This document shows, piece by piece, positions 1-7,421 of a stretch of 38,285 bases of DNA. The position numbers and the translations under genes are program-made. A model generated the notes under the pieces. It was given only the letters and a program-made list of their open reading frames with translations, had not been told where the DNA came from and made no database searches. The stretch is from assembly GCA_026706565.1 (NCBI GenBank), contig JAPOYM010000173.1, positions 1 to 38,285 on the forward strand. Direction: 5' to 3'. How positions within the stretch are numbered: position 1 is the stretch's first letter; each line of letters begins with the position of its first letter. Source of the stretch: a bacterium (GTDB lineage: Bacteria > Actinomycetota > Acidimicrobiia > Acidimicrobiales > CATQHL01).

Positions 1-131
1 CCACCGGCGCCAACGAGACCGCCGGCCGCTTCTGCCGCGGCCACTTCGACCTGCCGATGCGCAACTGCACCGTCACCCTCGACGGCGAGACGGTCGTGGA
101 CCGGGGCCGACTGCGAGCCGACCTGCACTGA
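1..131 (+). CDS. C-terminal end of a protein truncated by the window edge (unidentified; possibly aminopeptidase/dioxygenase-like)
   Basis: Open frame from position 3, ...TGANETAGRFCRGHFDLPMRNCTVTLDGETVVDRGRLRADLH*, ending TGA 129-131. Confidence 0.45.
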   Translation, partial: TGANETAGRFCRGHFDLPMRNCTVTLDGETVVDRGRLRADLH

Positions 132-186
132 CGAAACGACTTCTAGATTCTTATGCTGTTCTACTATATATTGATATACTCAATGC

Positions 187-437
187 ATGAAGATCCTGAC
201 GTCGGCCTACCGACACGGCGTGTCCGATGACGCGATTCGACACGCCTGGAAGAACGCATTGGGCTTCCACGACATCGAACCCGACCACGACCGCCGAAGA
301 GTCTCTGCATCGGCTCGGATCCGGCTGGTAACCTCCTTGAAGTGCTCTACTTCTGGATTGCGGACGACAATGTGGTCATTCACGCCATGCGACTCAGGCG
401 CAGGTTCCGGCACTATCTGACGAAAGGAAGGCAATGA
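187..437 (+). pseudogene. Small toxin-like protein, frameshifted
   Basis: Frame 1 gives MKILTSAYRHGVSDDAIRHAWKNALGFHDIEPDHD; a shifted frame continues PPKSLCIGSDPAGNLLEVLYFWIADDNVVIHAMRLRRRFRHYLTKGRQ* to TGA 435-437. One missing C near 291 would restore a single ~83 aa protein typical of short toxin-like families next to ribbon-helix-helix-type antitoxins. Confidence 0.6.
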
Positions 438-664
438 GTCAGAATTCTCAAAGAACACTAGGAGATGAGGAACTTACAGCTATCGCCATCGAATTTGAGA
501 AACGTGAATTCACACACGAGGAACTCGTCGCAATCGCAGCAACCCGCCGGAGCACGCCACGACCGATTGCAGGGCGGCCCTCGGCGAGAGACGACGGGCA
601 AGGCTGCAACCCGGTCGAGGATGGCTCGGGCCACATTGCGCAAGCTCGCGCGGATTCGCGATAG
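434..664 (+). CDS. Putative antitoxin-like partner, possibly also frameshifted at its C-terminus
   Basis: ATGA overlap with the preceding stop; MSQNSQRTLGDEELTAIAIEFEKREFTHEELVAIAATRR...GRPSARDDGQ, then loses protein-like character; another frame reads RMARATLRKLARIRDSDCSPSLVR. Confidence 0.4.
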   Translation: MSQNSQRTLGDEELTAIAIEFEKREFTHEELVAIAATRRSTPRPIAGRPSARDDGQGCNPVEDGSGHIAQARADSR

Positions 665-734
665 CGACTGTTCCCCCTCGCTCGTGAGGCTTCTCCGGCC
701 CCTCTCGCCATGAGCGTCCCGCGCCTGCCTACCG

Positions 735-1232
735 ATGCGCGACCCCGATGGCACTGTCCGCCCCTTCGAGAACGAGGCCGCCGATGAGGTGGCGGCGTCC
801 CTCGGCCTCACCGTCCGGAATCCCGAGACGCCCGAACTGCTCGGAACCACGTTCCTCCTCGTCGAGCCGACCGTCAGTGAGCACGACCTTGTGGTCGCCA
901 TCGAACGGTACTGGTGGCCGGCGCTGGAGGAGGACGACTTCAACGCGGTCGTCGAGGGCGACGAGGGCCTGCTCCATCCGAGACCGCGCAGCGACCCGGT
1001 GCTGGCAAGCTTCCGCGACGCGGACGATGAGACGGCGCGCGACCCCGTCAAGATGCATGTCAAGGCCCCGGCTGGATTCAGCGCGCACAACGGCGACGCT
1101 GGCACGTTCGTCGGCAGTCTCTCCCACGAGGCCGTAGTGTTCGAGTTCGCCAGCAAGCCCTACGGAGCCGACTGGACCGGGCGGCTCGTGGCCGAAGTCG
1201 ACCTTGACACATCGGAGGGCGAGGGATCGTGA
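735..1232 (+). CDS. Uncharacterised protein, first gene of the methyltransferase operon; possibly the C-terminal part of a larger protein
   Basis: 165 aa ORF with RNPETPELLGTTFLLVEPTVSEHDLVVAIERYWWPALEEDDFNAVV; stop overlaps the GTG start at 1229. No clear SD upstream; in-frame stop at 711-713. Confidence 0.6.
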   Translation: MRDPDGTVRPFENEAADEVAASLGLTVRNPETPELLGTTFLLVEPTVSEHDLVVAIERYWWPALEEDDFNAVVEGDEGLLHPRPRSDPVLASFRDADDETARDPVKMHVKAPAGFSAHNGDAGTFVGSLSHEAVVFEFASKPYGADWTGRLVAEVDLDTSEGEGS

Positions 1233-2209
1233 GCTCCGAATCCCGAATCGTGCGTCCCTTCCGAAGCACGCCACTGGACAAGGTTCTCAACTCGACCAGC
1301 GTCCTGTTCGGGGATCAGGTTTGCGAGGCGGATGCGGGCATCACGGTTGCCGATCCCGAAAGCTTCGCCCGCAGGAGCGGCCAGATCGTCTGGGCACCGG
1401 AGAGCGAGTTCGAGGACTTCAAGCGGGCGCTCGTGCTCGGGGCGTCCGACCTGGACGTCGAACCGTCGGCGCTAGGACTGCTGGCCGTCGCCTCAACCTC
1501 GTACATCAAGCGATCCGAAATCGTGTACCACCGTCCGCTCTCCGAGTTGGACGACCTCCAGCGGGTTACCTCGATTACAGATGGGCAGCGGCCGGTGCCG
1601 TTCCGAACGGGCTTCCACGGGGCGACGCTGGAGGTGTACGTGCTGCTCCTGCGGCAAGTTGAGAAGCGCCCACTCCGTCCATGGCGGAAGGGCACCTGGA
1701 TTTCCCGCGCTAAGTTCAGGATCGACGTCGAGAAGGGCGCGGCGCTCTTCCGTCCGATCCCGCTTGACGACGAGGCGCGCGAGCGCCTGGGGCTTCCCTC
1801 CGGTGCCGTGCGTTACGTCGACCTGGACGACCACGACGTCCTGGCGCCGTTCGAGGATTCCGAGCCGCCTCGCTTCTACATCGACGCGGACCTGCTCAAC
1901 AGGCTGGGTGCCCACCAGAACTCGCCGGCGGCGCGGGCGATCCAGGCGCAGTTGGCGCAGGACTTCATCGCCGCCGTCGTACATCGAGCCGCCGGCGAGG
2001 CACAACTCGACACGCATGCGTGGGAGGACGTCGAGTCCTCGCTGCTCGGCCGGGTCCTGCGCTTCACCGCCGGATCGGGTGCCTCCCGAGACGACCGGCA
2101 GCTGCTCCTCAAGCAGGTGAAGGACAACGCAGAGCGAACATTGGCGCGAACCGAGCACGCGATCGACGTCAGGAAGGCGCTGATCGACTCGCTGGAGGCC
2201 GACTCTTGA
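1229..2209 (+). CDS. Uncharacterised 326 aa protein of the methyltransferase operon
   Basis: Intact ORF with GTG start overlapping the upstream stop (GTGA) and a charged C-terminal helix; no recognised catalytic motif. Confidence 0.75.
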   Translation: MSSESRIVRPFRSTPLDKVLNSTSVLFGDQVCEADAGITVADPESFARRSGQIVWAPESEFEDFKRALVLGASDLDVEPSALGLLAVASTSYIKRSEIVYHRPLSELDDLQRVTSITDGQRPVPFRTGFHGATLEVYVLLLRQVEKRPLRPWRKGTWISRAKFRIDVEKGAALFRPIPLDDEARERLGLPSGAVRYVDLDDHDVLAPFEDSEPPRFYIDADLLNRLGAHQNSPAARAIQAQLAQDFIAAVVHRAAGEAQLDTHAWEDVESSLLGRVLRFTAGSGASRDDRQLLLKQVKDNAERTLARTEHAIDVRKALIDSLEADS

Positions 2210-2593
2210 GGTATCGGGCGCTGTCGAGGTCGAAGTGCGTGGAGTTGGCCCGCCGGATGGTGGCGGGCGAGACCCCCGTGCGTGCTCACCAGGATGTACG
2301 CCCGCGGGTCAGCTGTCGGCGGCCTCGACCATCTCGATTCCGCCACCGCCGTCAAAGGCACTGACTTCTGGCGGAGCTACGTCCTGCGGGTCCGGACCGC
2401 CACTGCGCCTTCTGTCGTGCGGGCGTTCGTGGCAATGCAGGCGGCGCATCCCCTGAAGACCGATGACCTCCGGGTCTTGGCCAAGGCGCTGACCAAGACC
2501 TGGGCAAACGTCGTACCGGTGATCTACGACGACGATGACGCCCGGGCACTGATCGACGAGTTGCGCCGGGAGATGTCCCCGATCAGCTCATGA
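2206..2593 (+). pseudogene. Uncharacterised ~130 aa operon protein, apparently frameshifted near 2278-2285
   Basis: TTG at 2206 overlaps the upstream stop: LRYRALSRSKCVELARRMVAGETPV; a shifted frame continues LTRMYARGSAVGGLDHLDSATAVKGTDFWRSYVLRVRTATAPSVVRAFVAMQAAHPLKTDDLRVLAKALTKTWANVVPVIYDDDDARALIDELRREMSPISS*. GTGCGTGC duplication at the shift site. Confidence 0.55.
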
Positions 2594-4002
2594 TGAGCCC
2601 GGTGCCTGGACCGGTCGAGCGCGTCAAACCGGGGACGCTTGCCGTTGGTCCAAGGGAGCGCTTCGCGTGGGAAGGGACGCGGGGAGTCCACACGCTTGAA
2701 CTCGGGGCGTTGGATCTCCGGTCGTTCGTGGAACTTCCTGGAGCGATCGGGCTAGTCGGCGACGGCCGCCCGGATCCCAAGGGAGATTGGTGGAGTGCCT
2801 ACCTGGTCGGTGAGCGCCCGGCGCCGGTTGCCGAGCCCGCCTCCGATCGACCGCTGCGGGCCGTGGATCTGTTCTGCGGCACCGGCGGACTGGCCTTGGG
2901 GGTGGCGCAGCTGGCCGCCGAGTTGGGCGTCCGGATGGTGACCGAGATGGTCGCGGACTCCGACGCCGAGGCGGTCGCGGTCTACGCCGCCAACCACGAC
3001 ACGCGGCTGCGCTGCATCAAGTCGGTCTCATCGCTCCTCGACTACCGCGTCAGGGGTAGGAGCGCGGATGCGGGCTTCGTCTACCCCCCGGAGATCGTGG
3101 ATCCAGGTCTCGCCGAGGCGGTGGGCGGGGTCGACGTGGTGATGGCGGGTCCGCCGTGCCAGGGTCACTCGAATCTGAACAACCGCACGCGCCGCAGCGA
3201 CAGGCGCAACACCTACTACCTGACGGTGCCGGCGTTCGCCGTTGCCGCCAGCGCACGCATGGCGATCATCGAGAACGTACCGGAGGTGGAGCACGACGAC
3301 AGACAGGTGGTCGAGGTGGCCCAGCGGCTCTTCGAGGCCGCGGGATACGGCGTGGTGCGCGGCACGCTCCGGGCTGACGCCATGGGCTGGCCGCAGACGC
3401 GGCGGCGCTCGTTCCTCGTGGCCCGGCGGGACGCCGCCCCGATCCCTCTCGACGTCGTCGCCGAGGCGCTGGCCGATGCGGGGCCGCGGACACTCGAGTG
3501 GGCGATCGGTGACCTCACCGACCGCGAGGACTGCGGCATCATGGACGTGGCGTCGGAGATGAGTCCGGAGAATCGGGAGCGGGTGGACTGGCTGTTCGAC
3601 AACGGTGAGTACGATCTGCCCAATGCGTGGCGCCCCGAGTGTCACCGCGACGGCACGACCTACGGCTCGGTTTACGGCCGGATGTGGCCCGACAAGCCCG
3701 CCCCCACGATCACCACCGGTTTCATGACGCCCGGACGGGGCCGCTACGTGCATCCGACCAGACGCCGCACACTGACCCCGCGGGAGGCCGCACGGATTCA
3801 GGGGTTCCCCGACACGTACCGCTTCGTGGCAGACCCGCGGCATCCGCCGTCGCGAGCGAAGCTGGCCAAGTGGATCGGCGACGCCGTGCCGATGCCCCTC
3901 GGCTACGGCGCGGCCCTGTCGGCACTGGGCCCGGGTCTCGACGCCACCGGTGGCTCCGGTTCGTCAGGCGGGACCGACAGTGACACGCACCTTGACAACT
4001 GA
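2590..4002 (+). CDS. DNA (cytosine-5) methyltransferase with an N-terminal extension
   Basis: C5-MTase motifs in order: VDLFCGTGGLALG (I), AGPPCQGHS (IV), IENVPEV (VI), PQTRRRSFLVARR (VIII), PTITTGFMTPGRGRYVHPTRRRTLTPREAARIQGFPDTYRF (IX/X). ATGA overlap with the upstream gene. Confidence 0.95.
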   Translation: MMSPVPGPVERVKPGTLAVGPRERFAWEGTRGVHTLELGALDLRSFVELPGAIGLVGDGRPDPKGDWWSAYLVGERPAPVAEPASDRPLRAVDLFCGTGGLALGVAQLAAELGVRMVTEMVADSDAEAVAVYAANHDTRLRCIKSVSSLLDYRVRGRSADAGFVYPPEIVDPGLAEAVGGVDVVMAGPPCQGHSNLNNRTRRSDRRNTYYLTVPAFAVAASARMAIIENVPEVEHDDRQVVEVAQRLFEAAGYGVVRGTLRADAMGWPQTRRRSFLVARRDAAPIPLDVVAEALADAGPRTLEWAIGDLTDREDCGIMDVASEMSPENRERVDWLFDNGEYDLPNAWRPECHRDGTTYGSVYGRMWPDKPAPTITTGFMTPGRGRYVHPTRRRTLTPREAARIQGFPDTYRFVADPRHPPSRAKLAKWIGDAVPMPLGYGAALSALGPGLDATGGSGSSGGTDSDTHLDN

Positions 4003-4121
4003 AGAGTGACGCCAGCCCGCTCCGCGACCCTCACAGGTGATAGCCAGCAGGCGGGGCCGGGGGGCGACAGCCTCGGGGGGTTGGCGATTGAAGAGCGGCG
4101 CTGGCCCGCTGCGCGATCCTC
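4001..4121. repeat. Imperfect 32 bp direct repeat (4001-4032 and 4090-4121) downstream of the methyltransferase
   Basis: GAAGAGTGACGCCAGCCCGCTCCGCGACCCTC versus GAAGAGCGGCGCTGGCCCGCTGCGCGATCCTC, 26/32 identical. Confidence 0.7.
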
Positions 4122-4136
4122 TTGGGGCCGTGTCGG

Positions 4137-4493
4137 CTAGAGGCGGCGCATCACCTTGCGGAGTTCATTGTTGACGGGGTCCACGGCGAAACCGCCGGAA
4201 CCCAGGGCCGTGACGCCCAGCAGCGGATCGACGTCGTCGGGGCCGAAGATGACGATGCCGCCCAGCCTGCGCCCCTCGAACTCCATCTGGGCGAGAGCCG
4301 TCTGAGTGTGGAACTCGCTGCCGTCGGCGAGCAGGTAGACAGCGTCCTCCAGCGGCTCGACGCCGATCGCTTCAAGGTGCCGGCGCGGCACGACCGAGTC
4401 GATCGCCCCGGTGTCCACCACGAACTCGCCCTCCCAGCAGCGCTGCGAGTCCGCTGGATTCCTGATCGTCACGTCTACACGGGTCTCGCCCAT
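4137..4493 (-). CDS. Retropepsin-like (clan AA) aspartyl protease family protein
   Basis: MGETRVDVTIRNPADSQRCWEGEFVVDTGAIDSVVPRRHLEAIGVEPLEDAVYLLADGSEF...GVTALGSGGFAVDPVNNELRKVMRRL; DTGA catalytic-type motif. Confidence 0.75.
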   Translation of the reverse strand: MGETRVDVTIRNPADSQRCWEGEFVVDTGAIDSVVPRRHLEAIGVEPLEDAVYLLADGSEFHTQTALAQMEFEGRRLGGIVIFGPDDVDPLLGVTALGSGGFAVDPVNNELRKVMRRL

Positions 4494-4640
4494 GGTGGTC
4501 CCTCCCTCTCTCGATGTGAGGACTCGTCCTCTCGGCGGCAGGCCCGGATCCGGCTGCGGCGGCTCGAGCTGATCCGACCTGGGTGCGACCATACTCGATC
4601 CCGGAGCTTTGTAACGCCCTGACAATGATTTACGGATGAT

Positions 4641-4656
4641 TCTGAAACATTTCAGA
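4641..4656. promoter_or_regulatory. Perfect palindrome TCTGAAA-CA-TTTCAGA
   Basis: 7 bp arms around a 2 bp centre in a locally AT-rich intergenic region between coaBC (3' end) and the aspartyl protease gene. Confidence 0.4.
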
Positions 4657-4677
4657 TCACCCATCGCGTCGTACCAG

Positions 4678-5892
4678 TCAGCGAGCGGCGCGCAGGGCCA
4701 CGACGCGGTCGAGGATCGCCTGAGCCACCTGGCGTTTGGATGTGAGCGGGACCGCGGTGCGGCCCGCAGCGTCGAGGAGGACCACCTCGTTGGTGTCACC
4801 GTCGAACCCGACGCTCGGCGCCGAGACGTCGTTGACGACGATGAGATCGGCGCCCTTCGTGCGCAGCTTGGCCTCGGCGTTAGCCAGAACGTCGCTGGTC
4901 TCGGCGGCGAAGCCGACCAGGGTCTCCACTTGGCCGCCGCGGCCCAGTTCCGCCAGGATGTCCGGGGTCGGCTCGAGAGTGACGGTGCGCGCCTCGCCGG
5001 ACTTCTTGATCTTGTCCGCCGCCGGCGCCGCCGGACGGTAGTCGGCCACCGCGGCGGCCATCACAACCACCTCGGCGGGGAGCCGGTCCACGACCGCGGC
5101 GCGCAGCTCCTCGGCGGTCTCCACCAGCACTAGGTCCACGCTGTCGGGCAGCGGGCGCCGCACCGTTGCGACGAGGGAGACCTTGGCGCCCCGGGCCGCT
5201 GCCTCCACTGCGACCGCGTAGCCCTGCTTGCCCGACGAGCGGTTGCCGACGAAGCGCACCGGGTCGATCGGTTCGCGGGTTCCGCCCGCCGTCACGAGCA
5301 CTCGCAGCCCGACCATGTCCCTGACGGGGGCCTGAGGGCCTGCAGCCAGGGCCTCCGCGGCGGCGGCCAGGATCGACTCTGGAGCAGCCAGGCGGCCGGC
5401 GCCCGTATCGCCGCCGGCGAGGCGGCCCTCCTCCGGCGCGACGACGGTCACGCCGCGCTCGGCGAGCAGGCGGAGGTTGTCCCGCACGGCGGGGTGCTCC
5501 CACATCTCGGTGTGCATCGCGGGGCACACCACCACCGGCGCCCGGGTCGCCAGAAGGGTGGCGCTCAGCAGGTCGCCAGCCAGGCCGGCGGCGTAAGCGC
5601 CGATCACCCGGGCGGTGGCGGGACACACCACGACAAGATCGGCCTGCTGCCCGAGGGTGACGTGAGGGATCGGATCGTCGTCGTCGAAGAGCGAGAGGCG
5701 GGCCCGCTCGCTGGCCAGCGCCGAGAACGTGGCCTCGCCCACGAAACGCTTCGCCGCGGGGGTCAGAACCGGCGTGACATGGGCGCCCGCGTCGACGAGG
5801 CGCCGACAGACCTCGACGGCCTTGTAGGCGGCGATCCCACCGCTGACGGCGAGAACGACGCGGCGTCCGGCGAACGCCCTCATCGGCCCCAC
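4678..5892 (-). CDS. coaBC: Bifunctional phosphopantothenoylcysteine decarboxylase / phosphopantothenate--cysteine ligase
   Basis: VLAVSGGIAAYKAVEVCRRL N-terminus; VCPAMHTEMWEHPAV; VTAGGTREPIDPVRFVGNRSSGKQGYAVA CoaB motif. Confidence 0.95.
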   Translation of the reverse strand: MGPMRAFAGRRVVLAVSGGIAAYKAVEVCRRLVDAGAHVTPVLTPAAKRFVGEATFSALASERARLSLFDDDDPIPHVTLGQQADLVVVCPATARVIGAYAAGLAGDLLSATLLATRAPVVVCPAMHTEMWEHPAVRDNLRLLAERGVTVVAPEEGRLAGGDTGAGRLAAPESILAAAAEALAAGPQAPVRDMVGLRVLVTAGGTREPIDPVRFVGNRSSGKQGYAVAVEAAARGAKVSLVATVRRPLPDSVDLVLVETAEELRAAVVDRLPAEVVVMAAAVADYRPAAPAADKIKKSGEARTVTLEPTPDILAELGRGGQVETLVGFAAETSDVLANAEAKLRTKGADLIVVNDVSAPSVGFDGDTNEVVLLDAAGRTAVPLTSKRQVAQAILDRVVALRAAR

Positions 5893-5919
5893 CGTCGCCG
5901 CACCGGGCGCTCGGCGGCC

Positions 5920-6255
5920 TCAGCCGGCCTGTTCGGGCGGCGCCCCGGCCAGTTCCAGCGTCGGCTCGTCGTCTTCAGACTCCGGGGGATCCTGGACGGT
6001 CACCGCGACGATCTTGCCCTGCTCGATCTCCTGCAGGGCGATCGACAGCGGCTTGCGGGCCGTCGAAGAGACCTGCGGCGGGATCATCCGCCCGAGTCCC
6101 TCGCCGAGTTGGCCGTAGTAGGAGTTGATCTGCCGGGCGCGCGTGGCGCCCAGGGAGACCAGCCGGAACTTGGAGTCGTCGGCCCTCTCGAGCAACTCCT
6201 CCACCGGAGGGTTGATCATGCTGTTGGTGTCATCGCCGACATCGGCTTCACGCAT
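5920..6255 (-). CDS. rpoZ: DNA-directed RNA polymerase omega subunit
   Basis: NPPVEELLERADDSKFRLVSLGATRARQINSYYGQLGEG...KPLSIALQEIEQGKI; between gmk and coaBC as usual. Confidence 0.9.
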   Translation of the reverse strand: MREADVGDDTNSMINPPVEELLERADDSKFRLVSLGATRARQINSYYGQLGEGLGRMIPPQVSSTARKPLSIALQEIEQGKIVAVTVQDPPESEDDEPTLELAGAPPEQAG

Positions 6256-6354
6256 CGTCGCTCCCCGGAGTGGTCGTGAGGTACATCGTCGGGTCTGGCT
6301 CGACCGCCGACGCAACGCTTCAGTCTACCGAGCGCTCCCGGTGACCCGGCCAGT

Positions 6355-6382
6355 GGATTCCGGCTCTCGCCGGAATGACGAC
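6355..6382. repeat. Dispersed palindromic intergenic repeat, copy a
   Basis: GGATTCCGGCTCTCGCCGGAATGACGAC; arms ATTCCGGC/GCCGGAAT. Confidence 0.75.
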
Positions 6383-6383
6383 G

Positions 6384-6422
6384 GGGCGGGCGGACTGGGC
6401 GGGCGGACCGGGCGGGCGGATC
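6384..6422. repeat. Tandem repeat, 3 x 13 bp (GGGCGGGCGGAYY)
   Basis: GGGCGGGCGGACT / GGGCGGGCGGACC / GGGCGGGCGGATC ending just before the gmk stop at 6424. Confidence 0.85.
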
Positions 6423-6423
6423 G

Positions 6424-6972
6424 TTAGCGGCGGCGGTCGTCGATGATCCGCCCCATTTCGGCCACGGTCTCGTCCAGGTCGGCGTTCACGACCATGACCG
6501 CGCCGAGTTCACGGGCGGTTTCCCGCTCGCCGGGCCCGTAGGACAGTCGGGCCCGCACATGGTCCTCGCTGTCGCCCCTCCCGCGCAAGCGGTGCGCCTG
6601 ATCCGAGTCGGACGGCGCTTCGAGGAAGAGCAGCAGCGCCTCCCGGTGGCGGGCGCGCACCTGCCGGGCGCCTTGGACGTCGATCTCCAAGAGGATGTCA
6701 TGGCCCGGCGGCGGATCGGGATGGGGCGTGCCGTAGCGGTACTCGCCGAAGTCGGTCCACTCCAGGAAGCCCCCAGCGGCGATCGCCGCGTCGAAGACGG
6801 CGCGGTCCACGAAGCGGTAGGCGTCGTCGGGCTCGCCGGCGCGCTGCGGCCGAGTCGTCCACGAGCGGCTGAGCCAGAGCCGATCGTCCTGGCTGACGAG
6901 CAGGCGCGCCAACGTGCTCTTGCCGGACCCGCCGGGTCCGGAGAGGACGATCAGCAGTGGTGATGTTGCCAG
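6424..6972 (-). CDS. gmk: Guanylate kinase; start codon uncertain, no ATG/GTG/TTG upstream of the P-loop
   Basis: LLIVLSGPGGSGKSTLARLLVSQDDRLWLSRSWTTRPQRAGEPDDAYRFV...GGFLEWTDFGEYRYGTP...ILLEIDVQGARQVR. In-frame CTG at 6972, 6957 or 6954 are candidates. Confidence 0.9.
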   Translation of the reverse strand: MATSPLLIVLSGPGGSGKSTLARLLVSQDDRLWLSRSWTTRPQRAGEPDDAYRFVDRAVFDAAIAAGGFLEWTDFGEYRYGTPHPDPPPGHDILLEIDVQGARQVRARHREALLLFLEAPSDSDQAHRLRGRGDSEDHVRARLSYGPGERETARELGAVMVVNADLDETVAEMGRIIDDRRR

Positions 6973-7013
6973 TCCCGGTGCCCTCGAAGGCCGACGCCAG
7001 CCCTCGAAGGAGG

Positions 7014-7328
7014 CTACGACAGTCGGGCTAGGAGTGCCTCGCGCTGCTTGACGCCGAGCCCTCGCAGCCGCCGCGTCTCGCTGATGTCGAGTTCCTCCAT
7101 GAGCCTTCGGGCCGTGACCTTTCCGATTCGGGGCATCGACTCCAGAACGGCCAGTACCTTCGTGCCGCCGACCACATCGTCGTCGGCGGCCATGTCGAGC
7201 ACATCGGCAAGCGTCAGATCACCGATCTTGAGGCGATCCTTCAGCTCCGCCCGCCGACGGCGAACCGCGGCAGCCTTGGCGAGAGCCTCCTGACGTTGTG
7301 CATCACTGAGTTGTGGGGGTAGTGGCAT
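7014..7328 (-). CDS. mihF: Actinobacterial integration host factor
   Basis: MPLPPQLSDAQRQEALAKAAAVRRRRAELKDRLKIGDLTLADVLDMA...MPRIGKVTARRLMEELDISETRRLRGLGVKQREALLARLS; adjacent to gmk. Confidence 0.92.
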   Translation of the reverse strand: MPLPPQLSDAQRQEALAKAAAVRRRRAELKDRLKIGDLTLADVLDMAADDDVVGGTKVLAVLESMPRIGKVTARRLMEELDISETRRLRGLGVKQREALLARLS

Positions 7329-7421
7329 GGCGGCGACTGTAACCGTGTTGAAGCCCGTAGCGGCGCATTTCGCGGAATGACCGGCCACACCCCTGCGGGC
7401 ACCGGCCGGCGGGCCCCCGAC

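Noticed and set aside
2590-4002. DISARM or classical type II R-M assignment for the methyltransferase operon
   Set aside because: No DrmA/DrmB/DrmC-type genes, no recognisable restriction endonuclease and no Vsr-like gene nearby.
5494-6279. Plus-strand ORF opposite coaBC/rpoZ
   Set aside because: Antisense shadow of well-supported genes with no recognisable domain.
6384-6422. Tandem units and other short repeats as a possible CRISPR array
   Set aside because: Units are contiguous with no spacers and no cas genes are present; no repeat-spacer pattern seen anywhere.
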